6,361 bases of DNA from JANYCG01 sp031418395 (GCA_031418395.1 JANOXL010000141.1:1-6361), one strand, 5' to 3'. Positions 1 to 6,053 are shown, numbered from the stretch's first letter. Made by a program: numbers and translations. The notes: generated by a model not told the origin, from the sequence alone.

Positions 1-451
1 CGATCACGACCATGACCACGCCCACGGTGAACATGGTCATCAAGGCCATGAAAGCCATGAGGGCCACCACCATGCCGAAGGTGAACACTGCGACCACCCT
101 TCCCACGCCAAAGAGCACGGCAACGCGGGCCACGGTCACCATCACCACCACGACGATGACGTGAAGAGTTTCGTGTTCAGATCAGACCGTGCTTTTGACG
201 CCGCCAAACTCGAAGACTTTTTGGGTGCAATCGTCAACATCTATGGCCCACGCATGTTGCGTTACAAGGGCGTGCTGAACATGAAGGGCACCGACCGCAA
301 GGTGATCTTCCAAGGCGTCCACCAGTTGATGGGCAGCGACCTGGGGCCCCTGTGGGCCGAGGGCGAAAAACGTGTCAACAAGATGGTGTTTATCGGCATC
401 GACCTGCCTAAAGACATCTTTTTGCAGGGCATGGAGCAGTGCCTGGTTTGA
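1..451 (+). CDS. COG0523/CobW-family metal-chaperone GTPase, C-terminal part (5' end outside window)
   Basis: This is the 3' end of a gene whose frame (first complete codon at base 2) is open to the left edge and stops with TGA at 449-451. About 149 residues are visible. The first 53 codons contain 21 histidines, one cysteine and many Asp/Glu, including runs HHH and HHHHH, which is the metal-binding linker typical of COG0523 proteins. After GTG at 161 comes a CobW C-terminal domain: a KSFVFRSDRAFD strand, YKGVLNMKG, VIFQGVHQLMG, and VNKMVFIGIDLP near the end. COG0523 proteins are cytoplasmic GTPases that deliver or handle zinc or related metals. The GTPase domain with its Walker A and CxCC motifs must lie left of the window, so subfamily and metal cannot be decided. 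The GTG at 161 is internal, not a start, because the coding frame continues upstream through the His tract. Family assignment is firm; the specific metal is unknown. Confidence 0.88.
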   Translation, partial: DHDHDHAHGEHGHQGHESHEGHHHAEGEHCDHPSHAKEHGNAGHGHHHHHDDDVKSFVFRSDRAFDAAKLEDFLGAIVNIYGPRMLRYKGVLNMKGTDRKVIFQGVHQLMGSDLGPLWAEGEKRVNKMVFIGIDLPKDIFLQGMEQCLV

Positions 452-466
452 GCCTTCGTCCCCGGC

Positions 467-481
467 GGCCCGGCACGGGCC
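467..481 (+). terminator. Possible weak terminator hairpin after the CobW-like gene
   Basis: A perfect 6-bp GC-only stem, GGCCCG/CGGGCC with loop GCA, lies 15 bases after the stop codon at 451. It is followed by TGCGCAATTTG and so lacks a proper U-tract. It is in the right place for a transcription end, but in GC-rich DNA such a stem is not rare. Treat as tentative. Confidence 0.25.
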
Positions 482-786
482 TGCGCAATTTGTCACAAAT
501 CCAGCATCAAACGGGCTCTACCGGCACCGATTCAGGGGGGCGTGGCTGTCTTGATTTTGCAACTGGCGGGTTTTGCCTTGGGAAACCTGTACACTCGCGC
601 GCCGGTGAAAAGTCTGACGATCACCGCACAAAACCACGCCGGAGGTTGTCGATTGGGTCTCCATTTGGGCGTATAAGCTGGAAGGTGCCAAGAGGATCAA
701 ACGCCTCGGGCAATTTCGGCCCATGATTGACTTTAGTTTGTAAAGCGGTTCGTTGGCCGCACCTGGGCTGCAGTGGTGGCCCCGTC

Positions 787-791
787 AGGAG
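787..791 (+). promoter_or_regulatory. Shine-Dalgarno deciding the dksA start
   Basis: AGGAG sits 7 bases upstream of TTG at 799. This near-ideal spacing is the main reason to place the dksA start at the non-ATG codon TTG 799 rather than at TTG 727, which lacks a comparable site. The next in-frame ATG (889) would remove part of the basic tail and has no comparable site either. Confidence 0.7.
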
Positions 792-798
792 AACAGAA

Positions 799-2103
799 TT
801 GAAAGCATCAGCAGGTAAAGGCAAGGCGGTGAAATCCGCAGTAAAAAATGGCGGTAAGGCGGTCGGCAAAGCGCTCGGCAAGGGAAAAATGCCGGTTGCG
901 GTCCCCAAGCGCAAAGCGGCGCTGGGCAAAGCGACACCGAAACCGAAACCGGTGAGCAAAACGGTCGTGAAACCAGCCACCAAGTCGCCTTCCAAACCAG
1001 GTGCAAAACCTGAAGGAAAACCCAAAACCAACGCAAAGACAGCCATCAAGCCTGCTGCAAAGCCGATTGCAAAGGTAAAAGCCAGCGTCAAACTGGTGTC
1101 CAAGCCAGTCGTCAAAGCCAAATCAAACAAAGCCGTCAAGGCATCCTCCAAAACATCAGTAAAACTGGTCGTTGCGAAAAAACCAGCGAAGGCTGCTACA
1201 AAACCTGTGTCGAAACCAACGAAACCTGCTGCCAAACCTGTCGTCAAAGCTGCGCCATCCAAAAAAATGGCGCCACCTTTTGCCGTACCCTCCGCGCCAA
1301 AAGCGTCTGCCTCTGATAAAACCAAAAAAGTGAACGTTGTCGTTGAAAAATCCCCCCCTGCGCCCGTGAAATCGGCCGCAAAAACCGTTGCAAAGACAGT
1401 GGCCAAATCCACGCCTGCACCTGTCGCTGTCGCCCCTTTGCGAGCTGTCCCTGAACCAGTCGCGCCCGTGGCTGCACCCCTACTGGCGCCTGGTGCGGTG
1501 TTTCAAAAATCGGGTCGGCCCTCATCGCGCCTGGCGCAATTGACGGTGCCATCGATGGCGCAATCCGTGGCGTCCACGGCGGCCAAATCCAGCTTTACCC
1601 AAACCACAGTCGCCCCGCTGATCACGCCGCCTTTGGCGTCTGCGGTCAAAAAGGACCCCAAACTGGCCAACAACTGGAAAACCAAGACTGCCGAACAGCT
1701 GAGCAATGCCGAGTTGATCGCCATGCCGGATTCCGAATACATGAACGAAAAACAGATGGCGGCGTTTCGCCTGAAGCTGTTGACCTTGCGTCTGGAAATC
1801 CTCAACAGTGCCGGTGAAACCACCGAGCATTTGCGTGAAGACACCGTGGTCGTACCTGACCCGGCCGACCGCGCCACGATCGAAGAGGAACATGCGCTGG
1901 AGCTGCGCACGCGTGACCGCGAACGCAAGTTGCTCAAAAAGATCGAGCAGTCCATCCACCGAATCGACTCGGGCGACTACGGGTATTGCGATGAGACCGG
2001 CGAGGCGATTGGTGTTCCCCGCCTGATCGCCCGGCCTACCGCCACCTTGTCGCTCGAGGCGCAGCAGCGGCGTGAGCTCAAGCAAAAAATGTTTGGGGAT
2101 TGA
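799..2103 (+). CDS. dksA: DksA-family RNA polymerase-binding regulator with long Lys/Ala/Pro-rich N-terminal tail
   Basis: The predicted protein has 434 residues, against 151 for E. coli DksA. DksA enters the RNA polymerase secondary channel and, with ppGpp, represses rRNA promoters and activates amino-acid biosynthesis genes. The DksA core is residues ~305-434: EYMNEKQMAAFR, the coiled coil with tip motif DPADRA (D354, D357, A359, matching the essential DxxDxA), then LELRTRDRERKLLKKIEQSIHRIDSGDYGYC, closely matching E. coli. The zinc finger is degenerate: CxxC is C397-D-E-T400, and the second pair is S418-L-E-A421, so only one of four ligands remains. It may therefore be zinc-independent, like the cysteine-poor DksA variants known in some proteobacteria. 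Residues ~2-205 contain about 53 lysines, often every fourth residue in PAAK/PVVK-type units, resembling histone H1 or AlgP tails. Residues ~206-304 are Ala/Pro/Val/Ser-rich. The start is TTG with AGGAG 7 bases upstream. Core identity is firm; the tail's function is unknown, with DNA or RNA binding an inference. Confidence 0.9.
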   Translation: MKASAGKGKAVKSAVKNGGKAVGKALGKGKMPVAVPKRKAALGKATPKPKPVSKTVVKPATKSPSKPGAKPEGKPKTNAKTAIKPAAKPIAKVKASVKLVSKPVVKAKSNKAVKASSKTSVKLVVAKKPAKAATKPVSKPTKPAAKPVVKAAPSKKMAPPFAVPSAPKASASDKTKKVNVVVEKSPPAPVKSAAKTVAKTVAKSTPAPVAVAPLRAVPEPVAPVAAPLLAPGAVFQKSGRPSSRLAQLTVPSMAQSVASTAAKSSFTQTTVAPLITPPLASAVKKDPKLANNWKTKTAEQLSNAELIAMPDSEYMNEKQMAAFRLKLLTLRLEILNSAGETTEHLREDTVVVPDPADRATIEEEHALELRTRDRERKLLKKIEQSIHRIDSGDYGYCDETGEAIGVPRLIARPTATLSLEAQQRRELKQKMFGD

Positions 2104-2126
2104 GCTTGGGGCCATCGAAAGCAAAT

Positions 2127-2156
2127 TTGACCGCCCAAACCCGCACTTGTTAAGAT
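2127..2156 (+). promoter_or_regulatory. Putative sigma-70 promoter for the STAS-domain gene
   Basis: TTGACC at 2127-2132 (5 of 6 to the -35 consensus) and TAAGAT at 2151-2156 (4 of 6 to the -10) are separated by 18 bases. They lie in the 86-base gap after dksA, which would put transcription start near 2163 and leave a leader of about 27 bases before the ATG at 2190. No strong Shine-Dalgarno precedes that ATG. Position and spacing are good; the -10 is mediocre. Confidence 0.5.
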
Positions 2157-2189
2157 GTTGATCTCCATATCGGACTGAACCAGAATCTG

Positions 2190-3908
2190 ATGGCCACCAA
2201 AGAGAACCCTGCCGGTTTGTTGTCCAAGGTGGCGAAGTTCGTCCGCAATCCGACCACCAACTGGTCGGACCTGGACAACCCGCCGTCTACTGACGCGGAA
2301 AGCGGCTATAGCAAACAGGCGCTCAAAGAGATGATTGAGCGCAAGCGGCAGAACGATTTCGTGCGCAAACGCGAGTTTGACCAACTGCGCAAACTGCGCA
2401 ACCGCGACCCGAGTGCGCCGGTGGACGCGGCGGGTCGGCCATCGTTCTACCAAACCAGCATTCCGTCGAACCTGGACGAGCGCGCCCACACGCTCAAGAA
2501 AATCGACGAAATCGAAGCCCAGATGTCCAAGCAGTGGTGGAAGGGCAAGCAAATTGACGGCGCCCAGCCGGAAGGCAATTTCCCGGTGGCGAGTGCAGCC
2601 GGCGCAGCCGCTGGGGAGGGCGGTGACTTTGCCGTCACACAGCCCTCAGGCGGCAGCGCTCGTGCGGGTAGTGGCGATTTCCCCAAAACCCAGATGAGTG
2701 ACGGTTTGCGGCATGAAGGCGCGCGCCGCAACCAGATGATGCCGCCGGATTTGCCCTCGGGCTTCTCCACATCGAAACTATTTGCCGAAGAGTTGAGCGA
2801 CGACGCTTCCGACCCGGAGCTTGAAGAGGCCGCCATCCGGTTTGCCAATGGCGACGACGAGGGTGCTGAAAGCGGCTTGATGGACGCTTTAAAGAGCAGT
2901 GAAGGCCAAAGTGAATTTGCGCCTTTGTGGATGGCCGCGTTGTTCGATTTTTACCGCGCCACTAACCAGCCGCATAAGTTTGACAGCCTGGCGCTGGATT
3001 TTGCCGACAAAGTGGGGCGCTCGGCACCGGCCTGGATGTCGATGACCGATCAAATCAGCGCCAAAGTTGCCGAAGAAATCGAGCGCACCCGTCCGCAAGG
3101 CCTGCGCGCCAAGGCGATTTGGGAGTCGCCACCGGTGCTGAGCCTGGCGGCCATGGGTGAATTGCACCTGGCGCTGGCCAATGCGCCCAGCCCCTGGCAT
3201 CTGAATTGGAGCGGCCTGCAAGAAATCCTCCCCGATGCGCTAAGGATGCTTTCCAGTTTGTTTGCGAACTGGTGTACACAACCGGTCAGCCTGCATTTCG
3301 AAGGCGCCAGTACTTTGGATCGTGTGCTCAAAGCCTGTACGCCCTCAGGTAGCAAAACCGTCAACACCTTGTGGTGGCGTTTGCGCATGGATGGCCTGCG
3401 CATCATGCGTTTGCAAGACGAGTTTGAACTGGTGGCGCTGGACTACTGCGTGACCTACGAAGTCTCGCCACCAGCCTGGGCGGATGCCGCGTGCGAATAC
3501 CTTGTCGATGGCGTTCAGGTCACAGGCACGCCACTGGCCGAATCGGTACATACCCATTCTGCTTCGCTGCGCACCGATCCGCCAGACCATGCGTACACCG
3601 TTCCCGCCGGCATGGAAGACGTGCCCGCCGTAGTGATTGAACTGGCTGGCGAAATATTGGGGGACGCCGCTGAGGCCCTGCAGCGCCTGGAATCGGGTCG
3701 CCACCAGGGTGTAGGCCGTCTGGTGGTGTCTTGCGCCAAACTGATCCGTGTCGATTTCTCCGCAGCGGGCAGTATCCTCAATTGGGTTGCCAACCGCGAA
3801 GAAGAAGGCTGCCATGTGCAGTTTCGCGAAGTTCACCGTTTGGTGGGTGCGTTTTTCAACGTCATCGGGATCAACGAACACGCCAAAGTGGTGCTGCGCG
3901 CCAATTGA
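2190..3908 (+). CDS. STAS-domain protein of unknown function (probable tandem STAS)
   Basis: The protein has 572 residues, with no signal peptide or membrane segment visible, so it is probably cytoplasmic. Residues 1-120 are charged and likely helical (KQALKEMIERKRQNDFVRKREF; a WWKG motif near 112). Residues ~125-190 form a Gly/Ala/Ser-rich linker with repeated short GDF motifs (GGDFAVTQ, SGDFPKTQ). Residues ~208-295 look like a helical, TPR-like segment. Residues ~315-400 carry a STAS-like pattern (HLNWSGLQEILPDAL around L338, then PVSLHFEG at ~365). Residues ~480-572 form the clear STAS domain: VVIELAGEI, then VDFSAAGSILNW with S524 where anti-sigma antagonists have their phosphorylatable serine, and a C-terminal FREVHRLVGAFFNVIGI helix. 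STAS domains bind partner proteins such as anti-sigma factors or act in transporters and Mla lipid systems; no partner kinase or anti-sigma gene is visible here. The ATG at 2190 has a weak ribosome site but follows a promoter-like pair. It is separated from hslV by 127 bases. The domain call is good for the C-terminus, tentative for the first STAS-like segment, and the biological role is not known to me. Confidence 0.8.
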   Translation: MATKENPAGLLSKVAKFVRNPTTNWSDLDNPPSTDAESGYSKQALKEMIERKRQNDFVRKREFDQLRKLRNRDPSAPVDAAGRPSFYQTSIPSNLDERAHTLKKIDEIEAQMSKQWWKGKQIDGAQPEGNFPVASAAGAAAGEGGDFAVTQPSGGSARAGSGDFPKTQMSDGLRHEGARRNQMMPPDLPSGFSTSKLFAEELSDDASDPELEEAAIRFANGDDEGAESGLMDALKSSEGQSEFAPLWMAALFDFYRATNQPHKFDSLALDFADKVGRSAPAWMSMTDQISAKVAEEIERTRPQGLRAKAIWESPPVLSLAAMGELHLALANAPSPWHLNWSGLQEILPDALRMLSSLFANWCTQPVSLHFEGASTLDRVLKACTPSGSKTVNTLWWRLRMDGLRIMRLQDEFELVALDYCVTYEVSPPAWADAACEYLVDGVQVTGTPLAESVHTHSASLRTDPPDHAYTVPAGMEDVPAVVIELAGEILGDAAEALQRLESGRHQGVGRLVVSCAKLIRVDFSAAGSILNWVANREEEGCHVQFREVHRLVGAFFNVIGINEHAKVVLRAN

Positions 3909-3923
3909 AAGCACTTTCTAGCT

Positions 3924-3958
3924 GACCCGCGCGAACCAGCTTCGCCGCAGCCTGGGTC
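3924..3958 (+). other. Interrupted dyad between the STAS gene and hslV
   Basis: An inner stem GCGAA/TTCGC (3931-3935 with 3941-3945, loop CCAGC) lies inside an outer pair GACCC/GGGTC (3924-3928 with 3954-3958), with unequal internal loops. It is followed by only TTT, so it is at best a poor terminator for the STAS transcript. An alternative, mutually exclusive pairing AGCTG/CAGCT (3920-3924 with 3937-3941) exists. No convincing promoter for hslV was found in the rest of this 127-base gap, which has a T6 run at 4010-4015. Confidence 0.25.
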
Positions 3959-4035
3959 TTTGGCGGCGTCACGGCAACAGCCGGGCGTCAGTCGATACGC
4001 TTCAAGAAGTTTTTTAGAACCCTTTCGGAAACCCT

Positions 4036-4584
4036 ATGGAACAATTTCACGGAACCACGATCATCAGTGTGCGGCGCAAAACCGCCACCGGCTGGGACGT
4101 CGCCATTGGCGGCGATGGCCAGGTCACACTGGGCAACATCGTGGTCAAAGGTACTGCGCGCAAAGTCAGGAAGCTGTATCACAACAAGGTACTGGCCGGT
4201 TTTGCTGGCGCCACGGCGGACGCGTTTACTTTGTTTGAGCGTTTCGAAGCCAAACTCGAAAAACACCAAGGCAACCTGACCCGTGCAGCGATTGAGCTCA
4301 CCAAAGACTGGCGCACGGACCGCGTTTTGCGCCGTCTGGAGGCGATGCTGGCCGTCGCGGACAAAGAGGTTTCGCTGATCATCACCGGCAATGGCGATGT
4401 GCTGGAGCCTGAAAAAGGCATCGTGACCATCGGCTCCGGCGGCGCATTTGCGCAGGCTGCAGCAATTGCCCTCCTGGAACACACCGAATTGAGCGCCGAG
4501 CAGATCGTCAAGAAATCACTTGAGATCGCCGGAGAACTGTGCATTTATACGAATATGAACCATATCATCGAGACCCTGCCATGA
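4036..4584 (+). CDS. hslV: HslV (ClpQ), peptidase subunit of the HslVU ATP-dependent protease
   Basis: The protein has 182 residues, close to the 176 of E. coli HslV, and aligns along its whole length. It is an N-terminal nucleophile threonine peptidase that forms a double hexameric ring in the cytoplasm and degrades proteins unfolded and fed to it by HslU. The sequence starts MEQFHG-TTIISVRR: the catalytic threonine is T7, so a six-residue propeptide must be removed, whereas E. coli removes only the initiator Met. Other family hallmarks are GGDGQVTLGN, VVKGTARKVRKLY (with the active-site lysine), GFAGATADAFTLFERFE, KDWRTDR, LIITGNGDVLEPE, IGSGGAFAQAAA and CIYTN. The ATG at 4036 is chosen because the propeptide plus TTI begins directly there; its ribosome site is weak. 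The stop TGA at 4582-4584 overlaps the hslU start codon by four bases, implying translational coupling and stoichiometric co-expression. Confidence 0.97.
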   Translation: MEQFHGTTIISVRRKTATGWDVAIGGDGQVTLGNIVVKGTARKVRKLYHNKVLAGFAGATADAFTLFERFEAKLEKHQGNLTRAAIELTKDWRTDRVLRRLEAMLAVADKEVSLIITGNGDVLEPEKGIVTIGSGGAFAQAAAIALLEHTELSAEQIVKKSLEIAGELCIYTNMNHIIETLP

Positions 4585-5909
4585 CGCCCCAGCAAATCGT
4601 CGCCGAGCTGGACAAACACATCGTCGGCCAGCACCTGGCCAAACGTGCCGTGGCCATAGCACTGCGCAACCGCTGGCGCAGGCAGCAGGTCGAACCCGGC
4701 TTGCGCGGCGAAATTACGCCGAAAAACATCCTGATGATCGGCCCCACGGGCGTCGGTAAAACCGAGATTGCGCGGCGCCTGGCCCGTTTGGCGGACGCGC
4801 CCTTCATCAAGGTCGAGGCTACCAAGTTCACCGAAGTGGGCTACGTAGGCAAAGACGTGGACGCGATCATTCGCGATCTGGCCGATGTGGCCGTCAAACA
4901 AACCCGAGTAGCCGAGATGGCCAAGGTGCGCCTTCGCGCCGAAGACGCCGCCGAAGAGCGGATTTTGGACATCTTGATCCCCGGTCCGAGGCACGACGCG
5001 GGCAACTTGCAAACCTCAGACACGCCTGAAAGCACAGCGCGCCAGACCTTCCGCAAAAAGCTGCGCGAAGGCCAGTTGGCCGACCGGGAGATCGAGATGG
5101 ACGTGGCTCACACCGCGCCACAACTCGAAATCATGGGCCCGGCGGGCATGGAGGAGATGACTGAACAACTGCGCGGCATGTTTGGCCAGATGGGTAAAGA
5201 CAAGCGGCAAACCCGCAAACTCAAGATCAGCGAAGCCTTGAAACTCGCCGCTGATGAGGAGGCTGCCAAACTCGTGAATGAAGAAGAAATCAAGACCCAT
5301 GCGATCCAGATGCTGGAGCAAAACGGTATCGTGTTTATTGACGAGATCGACAAGGTCACTTCGCGCAGCGAGGGCAGTGGCGGTGCCGAGGTGTCGCGCC
5401 AGGGTGTGCAGCGCGACCTGCTGCCGCTGGTCGAAGGTACTTCGGTGTCGACCAAGTATGGGGTGGTGAAAACCGACCACATTTTGTTCATTGCCTCAGG
5501 CGCATTCCACCTCTCCAAACCCAGCGACTTGATTCCCGAGCTGCAAGGCCGGTTTCCTATCCGGGTGGAGTTGCAGTCGCTCTCGGTGCAGGATTTTGAA
5601 GCCATCTTGACGCAGACCCATGCCTCATTGGTCAAGCAGTACCAAGCACTTCTTGCTACTGAAAACGTCGTCATTGAATTCACGCCCCAAGGCATTGAAC
5701 GCCTGGCCAACATCGCTTTTGATGTCAACGAGCGCACCGAAAACATCGGTGCGCGGCGGCTTTCGACGGTGATGGAGCGCCTGCTGGACGAGGTAAGTTA
5801 CAACGCTACCAACCTGGCAGGGCAAACGATCACCGTGGACGCGAGCTACGTTGATGCGCGCCTGGGTGAACTCAGCATGAACGAAGACCTGTCGCGGTAC
5901 ATACTTTAA
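4581..5909 (+). CDS. hslU: HslU (ClpY), AAA+ ATPase unfoldase of the HslVU protease
   Basis: The protein has 442 residues, matching E. coli HslU (443). It is a hexameric AAA+ unfoldase that recognises substrates, unfolds them with ATP, threads them into HslV and activates HslV allosterically. Visible motifs in order: TPQQIVAELDKHIVGQ at the start; Walker A GPTGVGKTE with K60 and T61; the pore loop GYVG at 87-90; the I (intermediate) domain around residues ~105-225, including RKKLREGQL and GMEEM; Walker B IVFIDEIDK with D254 and E255; VSRQGVQRDLLPLVEG; ILFIASGAF; SDLIPELQGRFPIRVEL; the sensor-2 region NIGARRLSTVMERLL; and the C-terminal EDLSRYIL that docks into HslV. All key residues are intact. 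The ATG at 4581 is chosen because it overlaps the hslV stop as ATGA and gives the family's usual N-terminus. An in-frame ATG at 4539 would add 14 residues that are encoded within hslV and unlike the family. The gene is followed by an AT-rich spacer. Confidence 0.97.
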   Translation: MTPQQIVAELDKHIVGQHLAKRAVAIALRNRWRRQQVEPGLRGEITPKNILMIGPTGVGKTEIARRLARLADAPFIKVEATKFTEVGYVGKDVDAIIRDLADVAVKQTRVAEMAKVRLRAEDAAEERILDILIPGPRHDAGNLQTSDTPESTARQTFRKKLREGQLADREIEMDVAHTAPQLEIMGPAGMEEMTEQLRGMFGQMGKDKRQTRKLKISEALKLAADEEAAKLVNEEEIKTHAIQMLEQNGIVFIDEIDKVTSRSEGSGGAEVSRQGVQRDLLPLVEGTSVSTKYGVVKTDHILFIASGAFHLSKPSDLIPELQGRFPIRVELQSLSVQDFEAILTQTHASLVKQYQALLATENVVIEFTPQGIERLANIAFDVNERTENIGARRLSTVMERLLDEVSYNATNLAGQTITVDASYVDARLGELSMNEDLSRYIL

Positions 5910-5914
5910 GAAAA

Positions 5915-5936
5915 TTGTTGACACAAGAGTTAACAA
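5915..5936. repeat. AT-rich dyad just after hslU
   Basis: TTGTTGAC (5915-5922) and GTTAACAA (5929-5936) form an 8-bp inverted repeat with a 6-base centre and one G-T pair, starting 6 bases after the hslU stop. It could be a protein-binding operator or a weak transcript-end hairpin. It is not followed by a T run on the plus strand, so a classical hslU terminator is not supported. Confidence 0.45.
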
Positions 5937-5945
5937 CAAAACCTC

Positions 5946-5965
5946 TAGCAAAAAATTTCTTGCTA
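5946..5965. promoter_or_regulatory. Operator-like palindrome overlapping the -10 element
   Basis: TAGCAA (5946-5951) and TTGCTA (5960-5965) form a perfect 6-bp inverted repeat around AAAATTTC, whose centre AAATTT is also self-complementary. The 20-base span therefore has one mismatched pair out of ten. It overlaps the first two bases of TATAAT at 5964-5969, a usual arrangement for a repressor operator. No regulator for it is identified in this window. Confidence 0.4.
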
Positions 5966-5969
5966 TAAT
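5961..5969 (+). promoter_or_regulatory. Extended -10 promoter-like element (TGCTATAAT)
   Basis: A perfect TATAAT at 5964-5969 is preceded by TGC, giving a full extended -10 motif. No matching -35 lies 16-18 bases upstream (5941-5946 reads ACCTCT). A perfect TTGACA at 5918-5923 is 40 bases away, too far. Transcription would start near 5976 reading rightwards, but no plus-strand gene follows in the window. In DNA this AT-rich the motif could occur by chance. Confidence 0.4.
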
Positions 5970-6029
5970 ATATGTAGCGTAATATGTAATTAATACGAGA
6001 CCTAGAGGTCAATACTTCGTAAATCGCGA

Positions 6030-6050
6030 AATTTCCGCCTAATTTCTGCC
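6030..6050. repeat. Two 10-base direct repeats at 11-base spacing
   Basis: AATTTCCGCC (6030-6039) and AATTTCTGCC (6041-6050) match at 9 of 10 bases and are offset by 11 bases, about one turn of the helix. This spacing is compatible with tandem protein binding on one face of DNA. There are only two copies, so this is a weak call. Confidence 0.35.
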
Positions 6051-6053
6051 GAA

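Larger units (their letters stand above)
452..798. other. Gene-free spacer and presumed dksA leader (347 bases)
   Basis: No convincing gene is seen here on either strand. Open frames crossing it are out-of-frame continuations of flanking genes with no matching family. It holds the weak hairpin at 467-481, a TATAAG -10-like hexamer at 672-677 without a good -35 (too weak to call as a promoter), and the dksA Shine-Dalgarno at its right end. The frame of dksA is open from 727 with a TTG there, but the 24 residues this would add (many Arg, Trp, Cys, Gly) do not resemble the Lys/Ala tail that follows. That supports treating 727-798 as untranslated leader. A long leader could host post-transcriptional control, but I see no known riboswitch signature. 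Confidence 0.5.
5941..6009. repeat. 8-base inverted repeat bracketing a promoter-like site
   Basis: ACCTCTAG at 5941-5948 and its exact reverse complement CTAGAGGT at 6002-6009 flank 53 bases that contain the extended -10 element. The right copy is itself part of a local dyad, GACCT-AG-AGGTC at 5999-6010. Eight-base matches can arise by chance, but the position around the promoter-like element is suggestive of a regulatory module or a very small element end. Confidence 0.4.

Noticed and set aside
672..677. TATAAG as a dksA promoter -10
   Set aside because: No acceptable -35 lies at 16-18 bases upstream (nearest TTG-type hexamers give spacers of 12 or 20), so I kept it only as a remark in the leader description.
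727..798. Upstream TTG start giving a 458-residue DksA
   Set aside because: There is no Shine-Dalgarno at 727, and the 24 added residues are unlike the tail that follows; AGGAG at 787-791 points to TTG 799.
621..1412. 263-residue open frame on the minus strand opposite dksA
   Set aside because: It is a shadow of the Lys/Ala-rich tail: GCN/AAN-type codons on the plus strand rarely create stops on the other strand. The product is a low-complexity Phe/Ala/Gly/Thr sequence without domain features.
4000..4026. Possible sigma-32 heat-shock promoter before hslV (CTTCAA...CCCTTT)
   Set aside because: It differs from the CTTGAA and CCCCAT consensus elements, and the implied start site would lie only a few bases before the ATG.
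4539..4580. Longer HslU starting at ATG 4539
   Set aside because: It would add 14 residues encoded inside hslV and absent from the family; ATG 4581 gives the standard HslU N-terminus and the ATGA overlap.
5918..5946. TTGACA at 5918-5923 as the -35 of a promoter
   Set aside because: At 17 bases downstream the sequence is ACCTCT, not a -10, and the real TATAAT is 40 bases away; the hexamer is better seen as part of the dyad at 5915-5936.
5946..6000. dif/XerCD-like or integron attachment site in the AT-rich spacer
   Set aside because: The AT-rich TAATATGTAAT stretches only loosely resemble a XerD half-site, and no paired 11-base arms or attC core motifs could be matched.
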